From assembly GCF_000622325.1 (NCBI RefSeq), contig NZ_JASE01000005.1:744001-808000 (forward strand): a DNA stretch of 64,000 nt, in the 5' to 3' direction. Every line of letters begins with the position of its first letter. Within the stretch, counting starts at the first letter, position 1. The translations under genes were made by a program, and so were the position numbers. Positions 8,713 through 18,353 of the stretch are shown piece by piece. Below the pieces are notes generated by a model that worked only from the letters and a program-made list of their open reading frames with translations, did not search any database and was not told where the DNA came from. This stretch comes from Sulfitobacter geojensis (lineage in GTDB: Bacteria > Pseudomonadota > Alphaproteobacteria > Rhodobacterales > Rhodobacteraceae).

Positions 8713-11700
8713 GGCAGGGGGCCGCCGGTTTCTGCGCCACGCTTTGGCTTTTGCCACAGCGCTGACACCTGTTTGGGCCATGGCACAGGATCTGCCAACC
8801 GGTGGCACAGTTGTGCAGGGTGCCGCGACCATCGCCACCCCCAATGCCAACACCATGGTGATCCATCAGGGTAGCGACCGTGCGGTTGTGAACTGGAACG
8901 GATTTTCCGTGGGTGCCGGCAACCGTGTCGATATCAATCAACCAAACGCGAATTCCGCGATCCTGAACCGCGTGACCGGCGACACCACCAGCCAGATCCA
9001 CGGTCAGATCAACGCCAATGGCCGTGTCTTTGTCGTCAACCCCAACGGCATCTTCATCGGTGCCACCGGATCGGTAAACACCGGCAGTTTCGTCGCCTCG
9101 ACACTTGGCATCCGCACCGATGATTTTATGACCGGCCAGACCGTGTTCGAGGGCAACGGATCCTCCGCAACTGTAGCGAACGAAGGCAACATTCAGGTCG
9201 TGACCGGCGGCTATGCGGCGCTGATTGGCGGCAAGGTTAAAAACTCGGGCACCATTCAGGCGCCTTTGGGGTTTGTCGGTCTTGGCTCGGGCGAACGCAT
9301 CACGCTTGATCTTGCGGGTGACGGGTTCCTGCAGGTCGCGGTGCCGACCAATTCGGACGACGACGGGCTAGAGGCCTTGATCGAAAACTCCGGCACCATT
9401 CAGGCCAACGGCGGTACCGTCCAGATTTCCGCAGCGACCGCCCGCAATGCCGCGCGTCAGGCCATCAATATGAGCGGTGTCGTCGAAGCGCGCACCGTTT
9501 CCGGCCGCAACGGACGCATCACATTGGGCGGCGGCGCGGGCGGCAGCGTAAAAGTCAGCGGCAAGGTGCGCACAACGGCACGCCGCCCTGCCATCCAAGT
9601 CACCCAATCCGCCCGCCCTGCCCTGCGCCCCGAACGCGGCGGCGACATTACTGTGACGGGGCGTGACATCACCCTTGCAGGGGCGACCATCGACGCCAGC
9701 GGCGAAGGTGGCGGCGGCAACATCCGCATCGGTGGCGAATATCAAGGTGGTCCGGGTTTGATGACGGCGGACACCCTCAGCGTCAATCAGGGCACAACCA
9801 TTTCGGCGGATGCGTATTTTAACGGCGACGGCGGCCGTGTGATTGCATGGTCAGATCTGAACACCGAATTTGCGGGCAACATCTTTATTCGCGGCGGTGC
9901 ATCTGGCGGTGACGGCGGCTTTGCCGAAGTATCGGGCAAGCTCAACTTGAAATACGCAGGTAAGACCAACGCCCTTGCTCCAAATGGCAATGCAGGCACT
10001 TTGTTGCTTGACCCAGCTAATATCGAAATTGTCTCGGCAGCACCGGTTCTTAATCAGATACGGGATACCGACCTTGAAGCGCAACTGGCGCTTGGCAACG
10101 TGATCATCCAAACCGATGACGCGAACTTGCCGAACCCCGCCGACTACCCTGACTCTGTTCTCGGCTTTGCCCCACAACCCGGCGATCTCGGTGACATCAC
10201 AGTTGTGACAACGGCATCGGTTGCCTGGACAAGTGGGAACACTCTCCAGCTTATTGCAGACAATGACATCATCCTGAACGGGCCGGTGACCCTCAACGCA
10301 GGCACACTTGATCTTGATGCGACGAACCGAGTTGTGTTCAACGGAGCAGTCAGCGCGGTGGGCGGCTCCGTTGATGTCTTGGCAGGTGCCGACATGACAT
10401 TGGCCGGATCCGGCAGCATCACTGCAAGTGGCGGCAATGTCACCGTAAACGCGGATGATATTTTCATTGACGGTACGTTTGTTGCGCCATCCGGCACATT
10501 GAATTTCAATTCAAATGGTAACTTCAACGTTTCCAATCCGAATACCTTTGACGCAGCTTCGACCAGCTTCACTGTCTTCGCAAATGATATCGCGCTCAAT
10601 CGCGACATTGCGGTGGGAAGCGCCACCGTTGATATCACCGGCGATGGATCGCTCAGCGTTGGGGCTGCAGGATCGATCACCGGTACGGGGGCCAGCGTGC
10701 TTTTGACCTCGGATGGCCCGATCAACATTGACGGACCAATCACAGTGGCGGCGGGCGATCTTAGTCTGCGCGCGCTCGGTCCATCACCTATCACCGTCGG
10801 CGCGGGAGGTGACATTACCTCCAGTCAGTTCCGCCTGATTGACGGAAACTATGTACAAAACGCCCTTGGTGGCCCGTTGGCCACCTTTACCACCACCAAT
10901 TTCGTCATCGACAACCCCTCGGACTCAAGCTTCCTGCGTGTGTTGGATGGAGACGGCGGTGCCTCCCCCTATTTGCTGGCCGATGTTTATGGGCTTCAGG
11001 GCGTTGGTACAGTCAACAACGGGCTCAACAACTTCTCTTTGAACAACGACATCGACGCGAGCGGGACGGCGTTTTGGGACAGCCTTGCAGCACCAGTGCT
11101 GGGCACCATTAATGAGGGATTTGTTCCATTGGACCATGGCGGTATATTTGATGGACAAGGTTTTGATATTACTGGACTCTTTAGCCGCCGGTACTTGAAT
11201 ACACCGGGATCATCCGCCGCCGGTCTGTTCGACGAAAACTCCGGATTGATCCAGCACGTCAATATTATTGGTGCTGACATTGCAGGTGTCACAGCAGGCA
11301 TTGTGGCCGCTAGCAATTCGAACATGATCGAAGGTGTTTCCGTCTCGGGAACCATCGTGGGATACACCGAGCTCGGCGGGACTGCGGTTGCCGGTGGCAT
11401 CACGGGTTCCAACAGCAATCAAGTCATTGGGAGTATTACGAACGTCAATATCTCTGACGCTTTTGACCCCACAAGCTTCGGCGGCAGCTCCGGTCCGGCC
11501 GGTGCCGAATTCGGCGGTATCGCAGGCGCAAATATCATCGGCGGGATTATTGATCAGTCTGAAACTGCGGGCAACATCTCCTTTACCATTGCAGATCAGG
11601 GTATTGTCGGAGGTGTCGTCGGTAGAAACACTTCCACGATCTCAAATTCCTACGCACTTGCAGCTGTATCAGGTGACACCACAGGCGGGTTTAGAAACGG

Positions 11701-14269
11701 GGATATTGGCGGCATCTCCGGTAGCAATACGGGTCTGGTTTTCAACTCACTCGCCAACAATCCGGTCAGTGTGATCGGTCCGAACACCGGCGGCACCATC
11801 GGGACCATCGTGGGCTTTGATGATCCTAGCCCAACGAACATCACCTCGACCTATTTCAATAGCGACCAAAACGGCTTGTTGGCCAGCGGTCAAAACGGCG
11901 AAGTTGATGCCGGCCCACCGGGACCGTTCGAAGGCGCACGCGGGCTGACACTTGTTGAGTTACAAACGGCGCAAGACTTTTTTGACGATGCCGACGATGC
12001 GGGATGGGATTTCCTGACCGTCTGGTCGCTGCCCCAGAACGGCTCTGATCATGCACGGCTCTATGCAACCGATGCAGTGGTTTCCGCCTTTGGCGAGGAC
12101 CCCGACCCAAGCTTTGTCTACTCCGGCAGCACAACCGGTTTTACAATCAATGGTGATTATGGCGGCGGCCCCGCCGTCTATCTGTTTGATGACGCTGCGG
12201 ACACCGGCACTGTCACCGATCTCAACAGCCAGATTACCTTGTCCGATGCGAATGCCGGCCTGCGCACCTATACCTTCCCGACCAGTTTCACCAGTGATCT
12301 TGGTCAGGTCTATGAGGTGCGCCAGTTGACTCCGACAGCAAATGTAACGCCTGCGCCATTGACCGTCACGGTCAACGACGCCACCAAACCTTTTGGCAAC
12401 ACACTGACCTTCGCCGACGTCAGCTTTAGCGCGGCGACACTTTTTGGCTCCGACGCGATCACCGGCGGTACGGTAGTCAGCACGGGTGCCCCTGCCACGG
12501 CTCCCGCTGATACGTATTCGTTGTCACTTGACCCGCTCAGCCTGACTGGACCCGGGATGACGAATTACACGATCTCCGTCGTGCCCGCCACGCTGACAGT
12601 TAACGAAGCCGCTTTGCAGAACCTCGACATTCTCGTGAATGATGCCTTCAAAACCTATGGCGATACGCTGCTCTTTGCTGGTACTGAATTTACCACCGTG
12701 GGCCTTGCTTCCGGAGATTCCGTTGACAGCCTTACCCTTTCCTCTGATGGGGCGGCTGCGACCGCGCAAGTGGCCGATGGTCCCTTTGCAATCAACGGGT
12801 CCAATCCTGTTGGCAGCGGGTTAGGAAACTACAATCTCACCATTACCCCCGGCACATTGACGATCATTCCCGCTCCGCTCAGCATCACGGCCGATGATCA
12901 AACCAAACCCCGTGGTGATGAATTCACCTTTTCAGGGACTGAATTTAGCGTTGTGGGTCTGTTGAACGCGGATGAGGTCACGCAAGCGACCCTTTCCAGC
13001 GCGGCCGCAGGGGCGGATGCCCCGTTGACGGGGGATGGACCGGCAGACGCGATCTTCATCTCCGATCCGCAGGGCAGCGGCCTTGATAACTATGAAATTA
13101 CGGTTGTGAACGGCGTCTTTATCGTGGCCCCCGGCAATCTGACCATCACCGCGCTCGATCAAACCAAGACTTACGGCAGTGTATTCAGCTTTAATGGCAC
13201 CGAATTCACCGTTGCCGGTTTGGCCGAAGGTGACAGTGTGGACAGCGTCACACTGACCAGCGCAGGGGCGGCAGGCACCGCGCAAGTCGCGGACGGACCT
13301 TTCACAATTACGGCCAGCGATGCGGTCGGCACCGGCCTTGAAAAATACACGCTGGTCTTTGCCGATGGCACTTTTACTGTCACCCCTGCACCGCTAACCG
13401 TGACGGCGCAGGACCAGACCAAACAACAGGGTCAGGCCTTTACCTTTAACGGGACCGAATTCACCGCAACCGGTCTGTTCAACGATGACACTGTCACCAA
13501 TGTAGGGTTAAGCAGCGACGGGGCCGCAGCCGATGCCACGACCGATGACAGTCCCTTTGTCATCACCGTTGGTGACGTAAACGGCAGCGGTCTGGATAAC
13601 TACGACATCAACACCGTCAACGGCAGCTTCATTGTTCAAAATACGATCGCACCTCCTGCGATCACCCCTCCCCCGGGGGGCGGCACAACGGTGTTTAATC
13701 CGCGCGACAACATCAACATTTCTTTCCCTGACGGGGACGGCGACGGTGGCATTCAAACCAACCGCGGCACTGGTGGGCCGACCCAAACCCTGCAACAGGC
13801 CGAAGAAACCGGCGCGATTGTCGACACAATTTCGACCGAGCTGGAACAGCAGGTGCAATCCTGCGGCTCTGCCGATCAGGACTTTGACAACTACATGACC
13901 TGCCTCAGCGCGTCGCTGGACACTTATTCGAATGCATTGGACCAGATCAGCAATGACCTGCCCAACGGCCTTGAAACCGTGTCCGCCACGATCCGCACGG
14001 CCAGCGACGAGATCAAAGCCGCCGCCGCCCGTGCGCAGCGCCGTTTGGCCACAGCCACCACAGATGCCCAGCGTCGCGCCATTCGCAGTGATGCGGTGAA
14101 CGAAGCGCGCGGCGCGATCGACACGGCAAAGTCGGAAATCCGCAAAGCCATTTCATTGATCCGCGCGGATGATCCAGAGGTCACAGCCGTTCAACGCGAC
14201 ACCGGTGCACGCATCGTGCAGGCGTTTGATACGGTTGAAACCTCTTTGGTCCGCGCCGTTGAGTTGTAA
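8657..14269 (+). CDS. Filamentous-haemagglutinin-type exoprotein (TpsA) with MBG repeats
   Basis: A 1,870-residue secreted protein. The ATG at 8657 follows AAGGGG and lies inside the end of tpsB. It has a signal peptide with a long basic N-region (cleavage near AMAQ, residue 44). The TPS secretion domain covers about residues 45-160 with the diagnostic VVNPNGIFIG motif (NPNG at 128-131). A beta-helix stem of Gly/Asn-rich strands follows. Residues near 830-1060 resemble GLUG-type repeats (GGIFDGQGFDITGLF and several IxG-rich units). Five MBG repeats lie at about 1233-1660, then a Pro/Gly linker (APPAITPPPGGG) and an alpha-helical tail of about 150 residues rich in Ala and Arg. It is a likely surface adhesin or matrix protein; the helical tail is unusual and could contact the caspase-like protein encoded next. 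Confidence 0.92.
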   Translation: MTTCRTTTALASKAPSASKAGGRRFLRHALAFATALTPVWAMAQDLPTGGTVVQGAATIATPNANTMVIHQGSDRAVVNWNGFSVGAGNRVDINQPNANSAILNRVTGDTTSQIHGQINANGRVFVVNPNGIFIGATGSVNTGSFVASTLGIRTDDFMTGQTVFEGNGSSATVANEGNIQVVTGGYAALIGGKVKNSGTIQAPLGFVGLGSGERITLDLAGDGFLQVAVPTNSDDDGLEALIENSGTIQANGGTVQISAATARNAARQAINMSGVVEARTVSGRNGRITLGGGAGGSVKVSGKVRTTARRPAIQVTQSARPALRPERGGDITVTGRDITLAGATIDASGEGGGGNIRIGGEYQGGPGLMTADTLSVNQGTTISADAYFNGDGGRVIAWSDLNTEFAGNIFIRGGASGGDGGFAEVSGKLNLKYAGKTNALAPNGNAGTLLLDPANIEIVSAAPVLNQIRDTDLEAQLALGNVIIQTDDANLPNPADYPDSVLGFAPQPGDLGDITVVTTASVAWTSGNTLQLIADNDIILNGPVTLNAGTLDLDATNRVVFNGAVSAVGGSVDVLAGADMTLAGSGSITASGGNVTVNADDIFIDGTFVAPSGTLNFNSNGNFNVSNPNTFDAASTSFTVFANDIALNRDIAVGSATVDITGDGSLSVGAAGSITGTGASVLLTSDGPINIDGPITVAAGDLSLRALGPSPITVGAGGDITSSQFRLIDGNYVQNALGGPLATFTTTNFVIDNPSDSSFLRVLDGDGGASPYLLADVYGLQGVGTVNNGLNNFSLNNDIDASGTAFWDSLAAPVLGTINEGFVPLDHGGIFDGQGFDITGLFSRRYLNTPGSSAAGLFDENSGLIQHVNIIGADIAGVTAGIVAASNSNMIEGVSVSGTIVGYTELGGTAVAGGITGSNSNQVIGSITNVNISDAFDPTSFGGSSGPAGAEFGGIAGANIIGGIIDQSETAGNISFTIADQGIVGGVVGRNTSTISNSYALAAVSGDTTGGFRNGDIGGISGSNTGLVFNSLANNPVSVIGPNTGGTIGTIVGFDDPSPTNITSTYFNSDQNGLLASGQNGEVDAGPPGPFEGARGLTLVELQTAQDFFDDADDAGWDFLTVWSLPQNGSDHARLYATDAVVSAFGEDPDPSFVYSGSTTGFTINGDYGGGPAVYLFDDAADTGTVTDLNSQITLSDANAGLRTYTFPTSFTSDLGQVYEVRQLTPTANVTPAPLTVTVNDATKPFGNTLTFADVSFSAATLFGSDAITGGTVVSTGAPATAPADTYSLSLDPLSLTGPGMTNYTISVVPATLTVNEAALQNLDILVNDAFKTYGDTLLFAGTEFTTVGLASGDSVDSLTLSSDGAAATAQVADGPFAINGSNPVGSGLGNYNLTITPGTLTIIPAPLSITADDQTKPRGDEFTFSGTEFSVVGLLNADEVTQATLSSAAAGADAPLTGDGPADAIFISDPQGSGLDNYEITVVNGVFIVAPGNLTITALDQTKTYGSVFSFNGTEFTVAGLAEGDSVDSVTLTSAGAAGTAQVADGPFTITASDAVGTGLEKYTLVFADGTFTVTPAPLTVTAQDQTKQQGQAFTFNGTEFTATGLFNDDTVTNVGLSSDGAAADATTDDSPFVITVGDVNGSGLDNYDINTVNGSFIVQNTIAPPAITPPPGGGTTVFNPRDNINISFPDGDGDGGIQTNRGTGGPTQTLQQAEETGAIVDTISTELEQQVQSCGSADQDFDNYMTCLSASLDTYSNALDQISNDLPNGLETVSATIRTASDEIKAAAARAQRRLATATTDAQRRAIRSDAVNEARGAIDTAKSEIRKAISLIRADDPEVTAVQRDTGARIVQAFDTVETSLVRAVEL
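12352..13640 (+). repeat. Five tandem MBG-type repeats inside tpsA
   Basis: Five units of about 85 residues (roughly 258 bases each) begin near 12352, 12606, 12865, 13126 and 13384. Each carries the pattern P-A-P-L-x-I/V-T-A-x-D-Q-T-K, F-x-F-x-G-T-E-F and G-S-G-L-x-N-Y. Units 4 and 5 are the most alike at the protein level, but the DNA has diverged, so these are old duplications. MBG repeats are common stalk modules of adhesins. Confidence 0.85.
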
Positions 14270-14282
14270 TTTCGGGGACGAC

Positions 14283-16220
14283 ATGCGCAGGATCATACTT
14301 CGAACGATCGCCGTTCTGACACTTGCAGTGATGTTGCCCCTGCAGGTGCAGGCACAAGAACGCCGTGTTGCCCTGATCATTGGCAATTCGGATTACGATC
14401 TTGTCACGCCTCTGGACAATCCGGGCAATGACGCCACCGATTTGCACGTGGCACTGGAAGGGCTTGGTTTCGAGGTCTTTCTAGGCCTCGACATCACCGG
14501 TCAGGAAATGGCGGGACTTGCCGATAAATTTGCGACCGCAATCGAAACCGCCGATGTCGCCTTGTTCTATTATGCCGGACACGGGTTTCAGGTGGGCGGG
14601 CAGAACTATCTGGTGCCTGTCGACGCCCGCATCGAAAAGCCGACGGATATACAGGAACAAACCGTCAAACTGAACGACATCCTTGGCAAAATGGAGCAGG
14701 CACCGGGGATCAAATTCGTCTTTCTTGATGCCTGCCGCAATGATCCGTTTGAAGGCGCCGTTGCAGCAGTTTCAGAAGGGTTGGCGCGGATCGGCAATGC
14801 CCGTGACTTCATGATTTCCTTTGCCACCCAGCCCGATAATGTTGCCTATGACGGCTCGGGTCGGAACAGTTTTTTCACCTCTGCCCTGCTTAGCCATATC
14901 TATACGCCCGGTCTCGATATCTCGGACATGATGATCAACGTGCGCAAGGATGTGCTGGCCGCAACGGGCGGGCGCCAGATCCCTTGGGAAAACTCGTCCC
15001 TCACCCGCCAGTTCCGGTTTGATCCGCGTCCCGACACGGGGTCTGCCGAAACCCTGCTGTGGCAGGTCGCCGCAAATGCCGGTGATCCGCAACTGATGGA
15101 GCTTTACGCAGAACGCTATCCCCAAGGCGCGCATGTGGCAGAGGTGTTGGCCTTTCTTGATCCGGCCAATCCCGGTGCAAACCTGTCGCGCGACTATTCC
15201 CCCCAGGAACGCGATGCCCAAGAGGAACGCCTGTGGCAGTTGGCGCGGCGCAGCCGGATGCGCCCGCTTGTCGAATTTTACATCGCGAAATACCCCGAAG
15301 GCGCATACCTTGGCGATGCCAGCCGGCTGATCGCCACCCTGCCCGCCGAAGGGGATGCAGGATCGGGCCGTCTGTGTGAACGTCTTGCCACCCATCCGCG
15401 CGATGCCACGGCAAAAACCTCCGGCGTACCCTTTAGCAAACTCAAGGATAACGCGCTTTCCGCCATGCAGGCCTGCCTTGCGGCCTCGCATGAAAACCCC
15501 GAGCTGCCCCATTACACCGCCCTGCTTGCGCGGGCTACCGTTGCTGCGGGGGATCTGGATCAGGCCATCCGGCTTTACCGCGAGGCCGCAACGCGCGGCG
15601 ATCTGCGCGCCATGGTCAGCCTTGCCCTTTTGACGGAGGCCGGTCGCGGGGTTCCCGCAAGTCCGGTTGAAGCCTTGCGGCTTTATCAACGCGCCGCCAG
15701 CCTTGGCAGCCCTGATGCCAAGATCAACCTTGCCGTCGCAATGTTCGAGGGACAGGGCCTTGCGAAAGACGCAGACCGTGCGGTCGAGCTTTTGAAAGAA
15801 GCCGCTGATCTGGGGTCACCGATTGCCACATTCAACCTTGGTGTATTGGCTCGTGACGGGTCGGTGGGCGATCCAAGCGAAGCGTTGGGATATTTCAAAC
15901 GTGCCATCAAAGCGGGCGAACCCCGTGCCTATGTCGCCAGCGCAATCCTGTTGGACGAGGGGCGCATCACCCCGCGCAACCCCGCCGCCGCTGCGAACAT
16001 GCTGTTGCGCGGTGCCGCCGAAGACGCGGGTCAAAGCATCCAGCAGTTGACCGAAAACACTGCCGATTGGTCCCGCGACACCATAAAGGCTGTGCAGGAA
16101 CGCCTGAAAGCCGCCGGTTTCTACACCAGCACCATCGACGGGCGCAGCGGGCCGAACTTTGCCGCCGCCCTTGAAAGCTGGCGCAATGGCGGGTTTGAAC
16201 CGGGTGTTTTGATCGAATAA
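14283..16220 (+). CDS. Secreted caspase-like (C14) protease with Sel1 repeats
   Basis: A 645-residue protein with a signal peptide (LRTIAVLTLAVMLPLQVQAQ). Residues 25-250 form a caspase/metacaspase fold: RVALIIGNSDYD, catalytic His100 in YYAGHGFQ and Cys151 in FLDACRNDPF are all present. Residues 410-600 contain Sel1-like repeats (AMVSLALLTEAGRGV, DAKINLAVAMFEGQG, IATFNLGVLARDG). The last 50 residues look like a peptidoglycan-binding fold (VQERLKAAGFYTSTIDGRSG). The ATG at 14283 follows GGGGAC and lies 13 bases after tpsA, so it forms one operon with the secretion pair. Export to the periplasm is inferred. Caspase-type proteins linked to TpsA proteins may process or sense the exoprotein; that link is inference. 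Confidence 0.9.
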   Translation: MRRIILRTIAVLTLAVMLPLQVQAQERRVALIIGNSDYDLVTPLDNPGNDATDLHVALEGLGFEVFLGLDITGQEMAGLADKFATAIETADVALFYYAGHGFQVGGQNYLVPVDARIEKPTDIQEQTVKLNDILGKMEQAPGIKFVFLDACRNDPFEGAVAAVSEGLARIGNARDFMISFATQPDNVAYDGSGRNSFFTSALLSHIYTPGLDISDMMINVRKDVLAATGGRQIPWENSSLTRQFRFDPRPDTGSAETLLWQVAANAGDPQLMELYAERYPQGAHVAEVLAFLDPANPGANLSRDYSPQERDAQEERLWQLARRSRMRPLVEFYIAKYPEGAYLGDASRLIATLPAEGDAGSGRLCERLATHPRDATAKTSGVPFSKLKDNALSAMQACLAASHENPELPHYTALLARATVAAGDLDQAIRLYREAATRGDLRAMVSLALLTEAGRGVPASPVEALRLYQRAASLGSPDAKINLAVAMFEGQGLAKDADRAVELLKEAADLGSPIATFNLGVLARDGSVGDPSEALGYFKRAIKAGEPRAYVASAILLDEGRITPRNPAAAANMLLRGAAEDAGQSIQQLTENTADWSRDTIKAVQERLKAAGFYTSTIDGRSGPNFAAALESWRNGGFEPGVLIE

Positions 16221-16303
16221 CGCGCGAATACGTCACAGGCGGGTTGCCATGTCCCGCGCAATAGCTACGATATCCTTTAAGCTTAAAACAGAAGGGGTAT
16301 CGT

Positions 16304-17416
16304 ATGACACGGGAAAACCACCGCGAGGATGTCGCCGGTCGCGCCAACGTCGAAGACACGCCCGAACTGCTGGCCTATTATGACGAGCTGAACGACCATC
16401 ACACCGGTGCCCTCTGGACTGTCGCAAACAAAATCGAACCGTGGGAGCCGAAATCAGCCTCTGTTCCGGTGCTGTGGCGCTACGCCGATCTGCGCGAAAA
16501 AGTGCTGCGTTCTGTCGATCTGGTCACACCCGAAAAAGCCGGGCGTCGGGTGATCTATTTTAACAATCCGGGCCGTACCGATGTGTCTGCCGCTGTGGGC
16601 TGGATTTATGCCGGCCTTCAGGTCATGCATCCGGGCGAAAAGGCCACCGCGCATCGCCATTCCGCATCCGCCATCCGTTTCATCATGGAAGGCAGCGGCG
16701 CCTATACCGTTGTTGACGGTCACAAGATGACATTGGGCCAAAACGATTTTGTTCTGACACCGAATGGCACATGGCACGAACATGCGGTCGAGGAAACCGG
16801 CACCCCCTGTATCTGGCAGGACGGGCTGGACATTCCTTTCGTCAACGCGATGGAAGCGAATTTTTTCGAGGTACATCCCGACCTGTCCGAACCCGTCGCC
16901 TATCCCGTCGACGACATGACGAAAACCTGGGGCAACGCCGGACTGACCCCCGGCGGCGGCGCGTGGGACAAAGGGTATTCCCCGATGTTCAAATACGAAT
17001 GGGACCGCACCTATGAGGCGTTGAATGCCTATGCCAGCGTTTCCGACCCCTCGCCGTTTGACGGCACCTTGATGGAATATGTGAACCCCACGACCAACGG
17101 GCCGGTGATGAAAACGCTGGGCGCCAGCATGCAACGGCTCGCCCCGTCCGAACGGACCAAGGCCCACCGTCATACCGGCAGCTATTTGTATCAGGTCGCC
17201 AAAGGATCCGGTTTTTCCGTGATCAACGGCCAGCGGTTCGACTGGACCGAACGCGATATTTTCTGTGTCCCTTCATGGGCTTGGCACGAACATGCCAATG
17301 CCTCCGCCAGCGATGATGCTGTTCTCTTTTGCCTTAACGATCTGCCCGTCATCCGTGCCCTTGGCCTCTATCGCGAGGAAGCATTGGGTGAAAACGGCGG
17401 CCATCAACCCACTTAA
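16304..17416 (+). CDS. gtdA: Gentisate 1,2-dioxygenase (cupin)
   Basis: A 370-residue bicupin protein. It cleaves the gentisate ring with oxygen to give maleylpyruvate, using Fe(II) bound by histidines. The first cupin shows GEKATAHRHSASAIRFIMEG and TWHEHA; the second shows SERTKAHRHTGSYLYQ and AWHEHA, both with typical metal ligands. Length matches the family. The ATG at 16304 is preceded by AAGGGG. It leads a run of three close genes on the plus strand, with the fumarylpyruvate hydrolase 13 bases later, as expected for the gentisate route. The close homologue 1-hydroxy-2-naphthoate or salicylate dioxygenase cannot be fully excluded. Confidence 0.88.
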   Translation: MTRENHREDVAGRANVEDTPELLAYYDELNDHHTGALWTVANKIEPWEPKSASVPVLWRYADLREKVLRSVDLVTPEKAGRRVIYFNNPGRTDVSAAVGWIYAGLQVMHPGEKATAHRHSASAIRFIMEGSGAYTVVDGHKMTLGQNDFVLTPNGTWHEHAVEETGTPCIWQDGLDIPFVNAMEANFFEVHPDLSEPVAYPVDDMTKTWGNAGLTPGGGAWDKGYSPMFKYEWDRTYEALNAYASVSDPSPFDGTLMEYVNPTTNGPVMKTLGASMQRLAPSERTKAHRHTGSYLYQVAKGSGFSVINGQRFDWTERDIFCVPSWAWHEHANASASDDAVLFCLNDLPVIRALGLYREEALGENGGHQPT

Positions 17417-17429
17417 AGTCAGGACCCCC

Positions 17430-18353
17430 ATGAAACTTGTCACCTATAAAACCGACGTCGAAGCGGGTGCGCGCCTAGGCGTCATCGAAGACGGCATTGT
17501 TGTGGATGTCGCCGGCTTTGGCGAGGCCTCCGGCCTTGATCTGCCGTCCCGCATGCTCGATTTCATCGACCTTGGGCCGGTTGCCGTGCGCCAGCTGCGC
17601 GAGGCGCTGCACCTTGCCGATGGCGATTGGGGCAATGCGCTGGCCCTGCCCATCGAAACCGTGACCCTGCTGGCACCGATCCCCCGCCCGCGCAAAAACA
17701 TCTTTGGCATTGGGCTGAACTATCTCGACCATGTGACCGAAAGCGCCAAGGCGCTGGATACCGATGATGCCCTGCCGAAAGAACCTGTGGTTTTTTCAAA
17801 ACCGCCTACCTCGGTCGTCGGCCCGAATGACCCCGTGCGCCATGATGCGGATATGACCCAACAGCTGGATTGGGAGGTCGAACTGGCCGTGATCATCGGC
17901 ACCACCGCCAGCCATGCGCCGCGCGAAAGCGCGTTGAAACATGTGTTCGGCTATTCGGTGATGATCGACATTTCTGCCCGTGATAACCGCCGCGCCGGAC
18001 AGTGGATATTCTCGAAAGGGATGGACACATTCGCGCCTTTCGGTCCCTGTATTGTCACGGCGGATGAAATCCCCGATCCACAACAACTGGACCTTCGGCT
18101 GACCGTAAATGGCGTCGAAAAACAACGCTCAAACACAGCCAAGATGTTGTTCAAAGTGGATGAATTAATTTCCGATCTGTCCCGCGGCATCACATTGGAA
18201 CCGGGTGACATTATTGCCTCGGGCACGCCCGAAGGTGTCGGTGCGGGGCGCGATCCGCAAGAATGGCTGTGGCCCGGTGACGTGATAGAGGCCCATGTCG
18301 AAGGCATCGGCACTATCCGTCACCCCGTGATCAACGCGACGAAATTTGCATGA
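17430..18353 (+). CDS. Fumarylacetoacetate-hydrolase family protein (probable fumarylpyruvate hydrolase)
   Basis: A 307-residue FAH-superfamily enzyme. It has an N-terminal segment (KLVTYKTD, RLGVIEDG) followed by the catalytic domain: NIFGIGLNYLDH, PVVFSKPPTSVVGP, DWEVELAVIIG, and ASGTPEGVG near the C-terminus. The metal-binding E-x-E in WEVELAVI is present. Next to gentisate dioxygenase the likely substrate is fumarylpyruvate, giving fumarate and pyruvate. The ATG at 17430 follows AGGA. It overlaps the next gene by ATGA. A maleylpyruvate isomerase is not in this cluster, so either it is elsewhere or this enzyme hydrolyses maleylpyruvate directly. Confidence 0.87.
   Translation: MKLVTYKTDVEAGARLGVIEDGIVVDVAGFGEASGLDLPSRMLDFIDLGPVAVRQLREALHLADGDWGNALALPIETVTLLAPIPRPRKNIFGIGLNYLDHVTESAKALDTDDALPKEPVVFSKPPTSVVGPNDPVRHDADMTQQLDWEVELAVIIGTTASHAPRESALKHVFGYSVMIDISARDNRRAGQWIFSKGMDTFAPFGPCIVTADEIPDPQQLDLRLTVNGVEKQRSNTAKMLFKVDELISDLSRGITLEPGDIIASGTPEGVGAGRDPQEWLWPGDVIEAHVEGIGTIRHPVINATKFA

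Noticed and set aside
12352-13640. Tandem repeats that could be mistaken for a CRISPR or satellite array
   Set aside because: They are protein-coding MBG repeats of about 258 bases, diverged at DNA level, with no spacer structure.
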